Part shown: piece after piece, positions 1 to 6,646 of the stretch
Position numbering within the stretch: position 1 is the stretch's first letter
Layout: each line of letters begins with the position of its first letter
DNA from: Bacteroidales bacterium
Lineage (GTDB): Bacteria; Bacteroidota; Bacteroidia; Bacteroidales; UBA932
DNA length: 56,138 nt
Reading direction: 5' to 3'
NCBI GenBank assembly: GCA_017454265.1
Contig: JAFTDJ010000043.1
Coordinates: forward strand, 1-56,138
Notes under the pieces: model-generated
Database searches by the model: none
Told to the model about the DNA's origin: nothing
The model's input: only the letters and a program-made list of their open reading frames with translations
Made by a program: the position numbers and the translations under genes

Positions 1-135
1 CTCCGGCGGCTACAGATCGGGCGCTGCGGGGGGCTCCGGGAAAAGGCCCTCCTCGCGCCCGACTGTTGCCCGTGCTATCCTACTTTTTGTCCACCCAGCA
101 AAAAAACCGATCAAATCATCCTACGAAATGTCCAC

Positions 136-342
136 ATGACCAAATTCGATAATATTATCGGCGCCATCAATTATCTTGCAGGCTATGGCTGGGAGGTTGT
201 AACCGTGTACGAGAGGGACAACAGGAGCTCCAAGGTTACGTATTATCTTCTCCGTCTGGACGCTTCTAAGTATTCCCACAAGCAGATGACAGACAAGATA
301 GACGAGGCAATGGCCAACCTCCAGACTACGCCGATATCTTAA
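136..342 (+). CDS. small hypothetical protein, possibly the C-terminal part of a longer gene
   Basis: This reading frame encodes 68 residues from the first ATG. I do not recognise the family with certainty. The middle part (an INYLAGYGWE stretch followed by TYYLLR) resembles the C-terminal end of small secreted Bacteroidales proteins in which a GWE motif is followed by a YLLKR-type ending. The frame is open back to base 1, so the gene may start outside the window, but the upstream translation is Cys/Pro-rich and does not look protein-like. A separate small gene, or a remnant with a degraded 5' part, is equally possible. It is followed after 40 bases by a motif copy that precedes the next gene. 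Confidence 0.45.
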   Translation: MTKFDNIIGAINYLAGYGWEVVTVYERDNRSSKVTYYLLRLDASKYSHKQMTDKIDEAMANLQTTPIS

Positions 343-382
343 GAAATGTGAGGAAAATAGAAATATTCTTCCGGCCTGATTG

Positions 383-412
383 TTAGATTTTGTGCGGAAG
401 TTGCTCTTATAG
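383..412 (+). promoter_or_regulatory. copy A of shared bipartite motif (putative ECF promoter)
   Basis: TTAGA at 383-387 and CTCTTATAG at 404-412 are separated by exactly 16 bases, with CAAAAA just downstream and the start codon at 439. The same arrangement occurs before the genes at 10681, 11795 and 12430. The spacing and the distance to the start codon fit -35 and -10 elements of an ECF-type promoter. The assignment is inferred from the shared pattern only. Confidence 0.5.
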
Positions 413-438
413 TCAAAAACCATTAAAAATCCACAGTC

Positions 439-918
439 ATGAAAAAAGCTATTTTAGTTTCTTTGGCAATTCTTGCCGCCGCCACTCTTTCGCTCAACGC
501 TCAGGGTACCTACCACAAAAGCGGATCTGCTCTCTTACACGCCGGAATAGGCGCCGGAGTATCTTGTGTGCCGATTTCTGCGGGCGTAGATTTCACCGTT
601 TTCGAGTTCAGCCCGCAGGTGAGTATGTTCGCCGGTCTGAATACCGCCTTTGCGATAGGAACCAATGTTTCGGTGAACCATTTCTATATAGGACCGGAAG
701 TCGGCGTGAACTTCGCCCTCAACGATAAATTTGAACTTTACACCAAAGGGGTCGTTGGACCATACTTTGTGCTTGCACAGTATTATCATCCCCATTTCTG
801 GAGTGCTGGCGCTTATGTAGGTGCAAACTATTATTTCTCAGATAATCTTGGTATCGGCGCCTATGCCGGTTACGGAATGCCTTCGTTCGTAGGTGTGAGG
901 CTGAATGTCAAGCTTTAG
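439..918 (+). CDS. small outer-membrane beta-barrel-like protein
   Basis: The 159-residue product starts with a clear signal peptide (MKK, hydrophobic core, cleavage near NAQ at about residue 22). The rest alternates polar and hydrophobic residues, is rich in Gly, Tyr and Phe, and ends in RLNVKL, as in small outer-membrane beta-barrel proteins. No enzyme motif is visible. It is a single gene with motif copy A 27 bases upstream and a hairpin downstream at 963-997. Its promoter motif suggests co-regulation with the genes at 10.7-14.0 kb. The function is unknown; a structural or adhesive envelope role is inferred from the type only. Confidence 0.75.
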   Translation: MKKAILVSLAILAAATLSLNAQGTYHKSGSALLHAGIGAGVSCVPISAGVDFTVFEFSPQVSMFAGLNTAFAIGTNVSVNHFYIGPEVGVNFALNDKFELYTKGVVGPYFVLAQYYHPHFWSAGAYVGANYYFSDNLGIGAYAGYGMPSFVGVRLNVKL

Positions 919-962
919 GCTATATATGCAAACGGATAAGGACCATTCCCCCTGGGGAGAGT

Positions 963-997
963 GCTACCTTGTGGAAATAACTTTTCCATAAGGTAGC
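963..997 (+). terminator. hairpin, probable transcription terminator
   Basis: The arms around GCTACCTTGTGGAAA and TTTCCATAAGGTAGC pair over about 15 bases with one mismatch and a short loop, and GATTTTG follows. It lies 45 bases after the stop of the outer-membrane gene. The T tail is short, so this is a probable rather than certain terminator. Confidence 0.55.
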
Positions 998-1010
998 GAT
1001 TTTGTAAAAT

Positions 1011-1047
1011 ATATTTCATACTTTTGTAAAGAAAGATTTTGAAATAT
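1011..1047 (+). promoter_or_regulatory. TAnnTTTG box within an inverted repeat
   Basis: TACTTTTG at 1019-1026 matches the Bacteroidetes -7 box. It is enclosed by an 8-base inverted repeat, ATATTTCA (1011-1018) and TGAAATAT (1040-1047). It precedes the 22-codon ORF at 1046. Confidence 0.35.
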
Positions 1048-1114
1048 GGAATATCAGAGGCAACACTTGAGCATCTTGAAGAGCCACTTAAAGAAACTTT
1101 TCCGTAAGAGTTAA
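1046..1114 (+). pseudogene. 22-codon ORF, possible 5' remnant of an AAA ATPase gene
   Basis: A 22-residue frame starts with MEYQRQHLSIL and stops at 1114. The opening resembles the N-terminus of Bacteroidetes AAA_14/DUF4143 ATPases, and a -7-like box lies just upstream. The frame then ends abruptly, and an intact ATPase of that broad class follows 100 bases later. It may be the stub of a disrupted paralogue, or simply a chance frame. No downstream continuation was found in other frames. Confidence 0.2.
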
Positions 1115-1144
1115 ATGCAAGCTATCATTGGCCGCACAACTTTT

Positions 1145-1197
1145 AGTGCAATTTTTCTAATTTCTTGCACTACTTTCAGTGCAAAGTGCTATATTTG
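1145..1197 (+). promoter_or_regulatory. promoter and operator-like repeats of the AAA ATPase gene
   Basis: TATATTTG at 1190-1197 is a good -7 box, with TTG at 1165-1167 near the -33 position. AGTGCAA (1145-1151), TTGCACT (1165-1171) and AGTGCAA (1178-1184) form two overlapping 7-base inverted repeats across the -33 region. This is the arrangement expected for a repressor or activator site. The likely transcription start near 1201 excludes the upstream ATG at 1179. Confidence 0.5.
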
Positions 1198-1214
1198 CAG
1201 AAAAGTACGCCACT

Positions 1215-2393
1215 ATGGAGCAGCTATACAATAACTTCCGCCTCAAACTCTCCCTGACCCCGATGGACTACGTCAGGGAGTTCCACGACAAAATCAACTG
1301 GTCTAACCGCCTCATCTGCATCATGGGGCAGAAAGGCGTGGGCAAGTCCACAATGATTCTCCAGCACATCAGGAAGTTCGACAACCTGGAGGATACCCTG
1401 TACGTCTCGGCGGACAACATCTACTTCGCCGGCCACACCCTCTACGACCTTGCCCAGTCATTCTTCAAGGCCGGCGGAAAGCGCCTCTACATAGACGAAA
1501 TCCACAAATACAAGTCCTGGTCCACCGAGATCAAGAACATCTACGACGATATTCCGCTCCTTCAGGTGGTCTATTCCGGAAGCTCGCTGCTGGCCCTTCA
1601 GAAAGGCAACAAGGCCGACCTCAGCCGTCGCGCCATCCCTTACACGATGCCAACCCTTTCCTTCCGGGAGTACCTCAACATTCGTAACGGATGGTCCCTG
1701 AAGGCCGCCCCGCTGGACGACATCCTCCACGGAAGGATTGACTTCCCGTATGCCGAGCACCGGCCCCTGGTCTACTACAAGGACTACTGCAAGACCGGCT
1801 TCTATCCCTATTTCCAGGAAAGTGACGCTCCCATCCGAGTGCATAATGCCGCCGTCAGTACGGTTGAGGAAGACATCCCCGCCTATGCCGAGATGACCGT
1901 CGCCGCAGCCGCAAAGCTGAAGAAACTGATGTACATCCTCTCCAAGAGCGTGCCCTACAAGCCCAGCAACGACACCCTGGGGCGTGACCTCGGCATCAGC
2001 CGGAATACAGTGCCGGACTACATCGAGTACCTCACCACGTCCGGGCTCTTCAATGCCCTTCGCGAGCCCGGGCACAGCGACAATCTCCTCACCAAGGTGG
2101 AGAAACTCTATCTTGGAAACAGCAATATTGCCATTGCCCTGTCGGAGGACGGCATCATTGACTCCGGCAATATGCGTGAGACCAATTTTCTAGCCTGGAC
2201 TTCACAGGTGCATAAAGTCACATCTTCCAAGATTTCCGATTTTGAGATTGATGGCATCACCTTCGAGGTGGGCGGGAAGAGCAAGAAGGGGAAGCAGATT
2301 AAGGATGCCGAGGTTGGCTACCTGGTGAAGGACGATATGGAATTCGCAGCCGGGCATTCCATTCCCATCTGGATGTTCGGATTCATCTATTGA
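1215..2393 (+). CDS. AAA ATPase with C-terminal DUF4143-like domain
   Basis: The 392-residue protein belongs to the AAA_14/DUF4143 group of P-loop ATPases that are common accessory genes in Bacteroidales. Walker A is GQKGVGKST at about residues 38-46 and Walker B is LYIDEIH near residue 103. A winged-helix-like region (around residues 260-290) and a DUF4143-type nuclease-like C-terminus follow. The start at 1215 was chosen because the -7 box at 1190-1197 leaves no room for the in-frame ATG at 1179. It stands alone on the plus strand beside a toxin-antitoxin pair on the other strand. The biological role of the family is unsettled; a mobile or defence-related role is often suggested. Confidence 0.85.
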   Translation: MEQLYNNFRLKLSLTPMDYVREFHDKINWSNRLICIMGQKGVGKSTMILQHIRKFDNLEDTLYVSADNIYFAGHTLYDLAQSFFKAGGKRLYIDEIHKYKSWSTEIKNIYDDIPLLQVVYSGSSLLALQKGNKADLSRRAIPYTMPTLSFREYLNIRNGWSLKAAPLDDILHGRIDFPYAEHRPLVYYKDYCKTGFYPYFQESDAPIRVHNAAVSTVEEDIPAYAEMTVAAAAKLKKLMYILSKSVPYKPSNDTLGRDLGISRNTVPDYIEYLTTSGLFNALREPGHSDNLLTKVEKLYLGNSNIAIALSEDGIIDSGNMRETNFLAWTSQVHKVTSSKISDFEIDGITFEVGGKSKKGKQIKDAEVGYLVKDDMEFAAGHSIPIWMFGFIY

Positions 2394-2535
2394 CGATGCC
2401 GTCGGTGCCTATCCATAGGTGCTCTTTCACTGAGGGCAGAGGCTTCAGAGGGACCGTAGCCGTATGACTTCGCAAAAGCATCGGCTTCACACTCATGTTT
2501 ACGGGATTAATGTAGCCAGATAACCAATAATTTCT

Positions 2536-3177
2536 TTATACCAGCAGCAGTTGCGCGTTGCATCCTAATACCTTGCTAAGGTTTTGAATGCTATCAGCCG
2601 TTGCGCTCCTCAAGCTCCGCTGGTTTTGCTCATAGCCCCTGATTGACCGCAACGTGCTGCCAGATAATTCGGCTAATTGCCTTTGCGTCAGTCCGGCATT
2701 CAGGCGTGCCCTCTTCAGTGGATTGTGCCTTTGTTGACCTGCATGAATGCAATTCAAGGCGAATTGTACGGTTTTCGAAAGGTCTGCCTCATGTAGCGTG
2801 GAATAACGCCGGTACAGTGCCATGATGCTCAGACCGTTCACGTTCAAAGCTACATGGTCCATATCGAGGTACCAGCTGATGTAAGCCATTGACCATCCGG
2901 TCCAATACTCCGGGCTTCCCATATCTATGAGCGCTTCCAACTCGGGCAGCTCTTTCCCGGTTTGCTTTGCAATTAGGCGTGCGAGTTCTGCTCCTGACAT
3001 ACCCGCAACGTACTTTGGATTGGCATTGTACATGGATCTTGAGATACCGCTGGCGAGAAACCGGGCCCAGAACAGCTCAATGTCCTCTCTACAGGTATTG
3101 ACGGCGTAATCCAGCATGGCACCCATGCCGGACATTGCGTCGTCCAGATAATCAATATTATAGGCGTGCGTCATCAT
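2536..3177 (-). CDS. XRE-family antitoxin-like protein with C-terminal helix-turn-helix
   Basis: The 213-residue protein has an unfamiliar helical N-terminal part (about 1-140) and a C-terminal Cro/C1-type helix-turn-helix at about residues 155-205 (ARLNAGLTQRQLAELSG, then SLRSATADSIQNLSKVLG). It overlaps the 3' end of the DUF3990 gene by 20 bases, so the two are translationally coupled, toxin first. The expected role is to neutralise the ADP-ribosyltransferase-like partner and, through the HTH, to repress the shared promoter at 3848-3868. The start is ATG at 3177 or 3174. The pairing is strong evidence; the mechanism of neutralisation is inferred. Confidence 0.75.
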   Translation of the reverse strand: MMTHAYNIDYLDDAMSGMGAMLDYAVNTCREDIELFWARFLASGISRSMYNANPKYVAGMSGAELARLIAKQTGKELPELEALIDMGSPEYWTGWSMAYISWYLDMDHVALNVNGLSIMALYRRYSTLHEADLSKTVQFALNCIHAGQQRHNPLKRARLNAGLTQRQLAELSGSTLRSIRGYEQNQRSLRSATADSIQNLSKVLGCNAQLLLV

Positions 3178-3826
3178 TGCTCCATTTTTCTTTCAATATA
3201 TCTGAGAGGAAAACAGCGTCGGATGCCGGGCTTTCCTGAAGAATTGTTCTATAGTCCTGACGGGCCGTCCTGTCCCGGTACATCCTCTTCGGATAATAGA
3301 TTGATGCGTCAACGGGTTCTGCCTTTATGAAATACATACGCTCGAAGGCCTCCTTGCTTTTTATGACCACCTGCTCACCTAGCTTTCCTGGTTTCATTGC
3401 CCGCTTAAGCTGCTCTAACGTTATTCCGTTTGCCAGAAATGCCTTCGAAAAAGAAAAGTAGGAATCATCGGCCCTGTATCCGGTGATGATGTCGTATCCC
3501 TTGTAATCGGGGAGGAAATTGTCGAGCAGGTATTTCTTTCCCTGAACGGACAGTGGTGTAGAGAGGTCGAACGTCCTGTTCTCCAGCAGGATGGCCAGCC
3601 AGTTCAAGATGTTGTACTGTCCGTCGTTCAAGTAGAGCGTACTTAAACCTTTATCGTCAATGGCATAATGATTGGCAAAGCCGTTATCCTCTGACGCGCA
3701 AGCCCATTCCTTTGCAAGGTCAGGTTCCTTTGTGCAATACAAACCGAGCCCGTAATCGTTTCTGAGGTTTCCCCCTCCGAATACAGGCTTTTCTACTATT
3801 AAGTTTGATCCGTGATAGAGTTCCAT
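3158..3826 (-). CDS. DUF3990 protein, ADP-ribosyltransferase-like toxin
   Basis: The 222-residue product opens with MELYHGSNLIVEKP and has NDYGLGLYCTKEPDLAKEWA at about residues 23-42, the signature of DUF3990 proteins, whose fold is related to ADP-ribosyltransferases. The HGS motif near the start and the G-x-G-x-Y-x-T segment are the expected NAD-binding positions. It is the first gene of a two-gene unit with an XRE-type partner, the typical layout of a DUF3990 toxin-antitoxin module. The -7 box on this strand is at 3861-3868. The cellular target is unknown. Confidence 0.75.
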   Translation of the reverse strand: MELYHGSNLIVEKPVFGGGNLRNDYGLGLYCTKEPDLAKEWACASEDNGFANHYAIDDKGLSTLYLNDGQYNILNWLAILLENRTFDLSTPLSVQGKKYLLDNFLPDYKGYDIITGYRADDSYFSFSKAFLANGITLEQLKRAMKPGKLGEQVVIKSKEAFERMYFIKAEPVDASIYYPKRMYRDRTARQDYRTILQESPASDAVFLSDILKEKWSNDDARL

Positions 3827-3847
3827 ATCAATATAAATGAGTCACAC

Positions 3848-3868
3848 TGTGGTGTTACCACAAAGATA
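3848..3868 (-). promoter_or_regulatory. promoter with palindromic operator of the toxin-antitoxin pair
   Basis: On the minus strand TATCTTTG (plus 3861-3868) is a perfect -7 box. The palindrome TGTGGT-GTT-ACCACA (3848-3862) overlaps its end and the expected transcription start, 22 bases before the toxin ATG. This position fits autorepression by the HTH antitoxin. Confidence 0.55.
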
Positions 3869-4265
3869 TTCGATAATATTGAAATAAACAAGAACAATTA
3901 GAAAGAATATCCCATTTGTCTGAAAATTCCGACAAAGGCTTTTTGGGGATCACCCGATAGAACGGGTGGAGTAGAGTCAATATGTTGAGTGAAGAGGCCG
4001 TTTGCACTATATAGGTACTGAAAGCTGATGACATCGGGAGCGAATATGGGCTTTCCGCTCCCGAATAGCCGTTTTTGTGGCTCAACGGGAGTAATTCGGG
4101 CTCATCTGCTCCCATTCTGCCCGAGAAAATGCCTCTCGCCGCTGTTTTGCCGTTTCGCGGGCGAAGTCGCGGTAAAAGAATACTCAGGCATTCACAGCTC
4201 CACCAACTATTTCCGCTGTTCCCTTTTTTGAATCCTTCAAAATTTGAATTCCACATTAATATTAT
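3869..4265. other. gene-poor stretch with several inverted repeats
   Basis: I see no convincing gene in these 400 bases; a long minus-strand frame (3855-4256) crosses the toxin promoter and has no family features. Structure is present. CACCCG/CGGGTG lies at 3951-3968. A perfect 9-base pair of arms TCGGGAGCG/CGCTCCCGA is at 4034-4064, and its right arm can also pair with CGGGAG at 4086-4091 (inner AGCC/GGCT). CGGGC/GCCCG lies at 4097-4123. The first two 9- and 6-base pairings are mutually exclusive. Confidence 0.4.
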
Positions 4266-4298
4266 TATATTTGCGTCAACAGTGTCCGCACTGTTGAC
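4266..4298 (+). promoter_or_regulatory. promoter and start-site hairpin of the TIR operon
   Basis: TATATTTG at 4266-4273 is a perfect -7 box. It is followed directly by GTCAACAGTG-TCCG-CACTGTTGAC (4275-4298), a perfect 10-base hairpin with a 4-base loop placed on the expected transcription start. It may be an operator or a 5'-end stabilising stem-loop for the operon that begins at about 4310. Confidence 0.55.
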
Positions 4299-4336
4299 AT
4301 AAAGCGAAAGTGTTTTCGTTTGATCCTTTTACGGAA

Positions 4337-4570
4337 ATGTGGAAGTTTCTATTTAGTTGGAAGGATTACGGATATGCTTACCGCTCGTGCATTGATTATG
4401 TTGTGTGCCCTTTTTCAAGGGTTGATACTCCATATAATGCCGAGTGTGGGGTATCAGTAATTTATCTCCAACACGGTTCTTCCACAACCTCTGTAAGGAT
4501 AAATGAAAGTGGCTCCACACTTTTTGTTGTATATACATTACCCTTGGGGTCGGGGGAATATAAAGTATAA
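4337..4570 (+). CDS. small hypothetical protein, first ORF of the TIR operon
   Basis: The frame encodes 77 residues from ATG 4337, or 86 from GTG at 4310 within a small CGAAA/TTTCG stem. It is Tyr-, Ser- and Val-rich with no recognised domain or signal peptide. It ends 5 bases before the FISUMP gene and lies directly behind the strong promoter at 4266, which is the main reason to call it. An untranslated leader is the alternative. Confidence 0.35.
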   Translation: MWKFLFSWKDYGYAYRSCIDYVVCPFSRVDTPYNAECGVSVIYLQHGSSTTSVRINESGSTLFVVYTLPLGSGEYKV

Positions 4571-4575
4571 AGTGT

Positions 4576-5661
4576 ATGGCGAAAGCAAACGCGTCCACAT
4601 GTAAGCCCATCTTGTTGTTGCTAGTTGCATTTCTGGGAATAATATGTACAGAATGTGGAGAGAAAACCAACTCTGAGCAGGTCAAATCCAAACCCAGCCT
4701 TCCTCAGGGAATTACAATGACCGTTACAGCAAATAAAGAACCAATAGTTCATTTCCGAGACGCTAGTGCAGGAGGAATAATTACACTTAAAGGCGACTTG
4801 GATTTACTCCCCATAGATTTTAAGAAAAACATTAACGTTGACATCTATTATGGGACTGACGAGTTCGAACTGAAGAATAAAGCTACAGCTGTACTGGAAG
4901 ACACGGAAGAGAGCTTTGGTGCGCTAACCATCTCTTTTACAGCTAGGCTAAATGGTCTTGATGATGGAGAAGTCTATTACTTCGGTATAAAAGCCAATTA
5001 TGGTAAAGAATCTCCTGTTGAGGTTGCATCTGTTAAATTTTTTACCTTACCCGATGGGGCGGTTGATTTGGATTTGCCTAGTGGTAATTTGTGGCTATCG
5101 AATAATCTTGGGGCCACATATCCCGAAGAAAGCGGTGATTACTATGCATGGGCTGAGACGGAGCCCAAGAAAACGAACGGTTTGTACAATTGGTCCAGTT
5201 ACAAATGGTGTGATGGATCATATGACAAATTAACAAAGTATTGCCTGTCTCAATGGGTTGGGATAGTAGATAACAAAAACACTATAGAAAGAGAAGATGA
5301 TGCGGCCACTAAAAAAATGGGTGGTAGTTGGCACATAGCTTCTGAGCTGGAATGGAGTGAATTATTGACAAAATGTCAACGAGAATCAATTAAATATAAT
5401 GGTGTGCCGGGGGTTCTTTTTAGAAGTAAGAATAACCCGAACGATAATAAAAAAGTAATTTTCATACCTGCTTCCGGGTATTATTCCGGAGGGCAAATAT
5501 CAGATGAGTATAGATGCTGCTATTGGTCTTCCACATGTTGCGAAAGTTATTCATCATATGATGCGTACTACTTTACTTCGGAGTATTCTTTTTACTCTAA
5601 AATGAGTTACTCAAGTCGTTGCTTAGGCTTATCTATACGACCTTGTCGTGCGAAAATATGA
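4576..5661 (+). CDS. secreted FISUMP-domain protein, possible lipoprotein
   Basis: The 361-residue product has an N-terminal signal (hydrophobic PILLLLVAFLGIIC at about residues 12-25, followed by two cysteines, so lipidation is possible but the lipobox is not canonical). A fibronectin-III-like beta domain follows at about 45-155. The C-terminal half (about 165-361) is a FISUMP (Fibrobacter succinogenes major paralogous) domain: VDLDLPSGNLWLSNNLGA near the start, YYAWAE, then YWSST and a final SIRPCR. The last 46 residues are dominated by Tyr, Ser and Cys where relatives tend to carry Asn, which raises the possibility of a hypervariable region. The TIR gene follows directly. Such domains are thought to bind ligands at the cell surface; the ligand is unknown. 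Confidence 0.75.
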   Translation: MAKANASTCKPILLLLVAFLGIICTECGEKTNSEQVKSKPSLPQGITMTVTANKEPIVHFRDASAGGIITLKGDLDLLPIDFKKNINVDIYYGTDEFELKNKATAVLEDTEESFGALTISFTARLNGLDDGEVYYFGIKANYGKESPVEVASVKFFTLPDGAVDLDLPSGNLWLSNNLGATYPEESGDYYAWAETEPKKTNGLYNWSSYKWCDGSYDKLTKYCLSQWVGIVDNKNTIEREDDAATKKMGGSWHIASELEWSELLTKCQRESIKYNGVPGVLFRSKNNPNDNKKVIFIPASGYYSGGQISDEYRCCYWSSTCCESYSSYDAYYFTSEYSFYSKMSYSSRCLGLSIRPCRAKI

Positions 5662-5686
5662 TGGTGAAAGCGGCAGGAGTATGCTA

Positions 5687-6646
5687 ATGCACTATGATGT
5701 CTTCATAAGTTATTCACGGCGAGATACTGCCATAGCGGATAAAATCTGTGAGATTCTATCCGCCAATGGTTTTTCGTTTTTTATAGACAGGACTGGGGTA
5801 AGTGCCGGAGTTAGTTTTACTGAGGTCATATCCAAAGCTATTGATGAATCAGAAATTTTCTTGTTTCTGGCAAGTGAAAATGCATATCGATCAAAGTTTA
5901 CTATTGCTGAGGTTTTTTATGCTTTCAGAAAAAAGGCGAAGGGGGCGATAATCCCGTATCTTTTGGATAATAGCAGAATGCCGTCGGAATTGGAATTTTT
6001 GCTCAGCACAACCAACTGGCTTGAAATAAGTAAGGCTCCGATTGAGTCGGTTTTTGTTTCGGAAATCGGAAAGGCTCTGCATCGTCCATTGTTAAATACA
6101 GCAACATCAACTGGCAGAAGAATTAATAAATGGATATGGCCGGTCATCCTTATTGTCGCTGTATTAGGAATATCCATTTTTGTGGCCTGGTTGTTTAAGA
6201 ATGAAAGGATACCTACTATTACCTTGGGCTCTACTGACAGTACGGAGATAATATATAAGAAACAACTAGAGGCCTCGGATTCTTTATTGCAAAGAGCTCT
6301 TTATCTAGCCACGCTTCCCGGAACAATAGAGATAACAACTGAACAAATAGCAGCGCTTAAAAATGCACGAGATCTTGCTTGCAACGCAGATAGCATTAGG
6401 AAATCGAATCCAAGAATTTCTTTAATAGACTCTGAATTAGATGCTTCGTATTTGTCGAGCACTGCACAAACTCAATTGGACTCGATCAGGCAGGCTTGGA
6501 TTAATTATGCGCATGAAGCCTTTGAGTTGTATGATCTGACACATTTGGAGTCTGAGGCCCAAAATGCTCAAATATGTGCTAGTGTAGTGCGTCAAATCGA
6601 GCCGGACTCAGTATTGGACTATATTTGTAGTAATCTAGTAAAATGA
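5687..6646 (+). CDS. TIR-domain protein with a single transmembrane helix
   Basis: From ATG 5687 the product is 319 residues. Residues 2-115 are a TIR domain: YDVFISYSRRD at the start, FFIDRTGV near 31, and Glu75 in SKFTIAEV, the position of the catalytic glutamate of NAD-cleaving TIRs. A membrane helix lies at about 150-170, and a helical, presumably periplasmic region of some 150 residues follows. ATG 5687 is preferred because AGGAG stands 7 bases upstream and relatives begin close to YDVFISYS; ATG 5681 or GTG 5648 would add 2 or 13 residues. It overlaps the PEGA gene by ATGA. NADase or signalling activity and a defence role are inferred from the family, not shown. Confidence 0.85.
   Translation: MHYDVFISYSRRDTAIADKICEILSANGFSFFIDRTGVSAGVSFTEVISKAIDESEIFLFLASENAYRSKFTIAEVFYAFRKKAKGAIIPYLLDNSRMPSELEFLLSTTNWLEISKAPIESVFVSEIGKALHRPLLNTATSTGRRINKWIWPVILIVAVLGISIFVAWLFKNERIPTITLGSTDSTEIIYKKQLEASDSLLQRALYLATLPGTIEITTEQIAALKNARDLACNADSIRKSNPRISLIDSELDASYLSSTAQTQLDSIRQAWINYAHEAFELYDLTHLESEAQNAQICASVVRQIEPDSVLDYICSNLVK

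Noticed and set aside
1-135. Open frame from base 1 joined to the gene at 136.
   Set aside because: The translation is Cys- and Pro-rich with no family likeness. Real coding could only be judged with sequence from before the window.
3855-4256. 133-codon frame on the minus strand.
   Set aside because: It crosses the toxin promoter and operator, has no family features, and covers a region of inverted repeats.
4353-4691. Minus-strand frame of 112 codons over the start of the FISUMP operon.
   Set aside because: It lies opposite the small ORF and the FISUMP signal peptide, has no domain and no promoter.
5510-5658. A complete diversity-generating retroelement in the window.
   Set aside because: No reverse transcriptase, accessory gene or template repeat was found; only the target-like region is seen.
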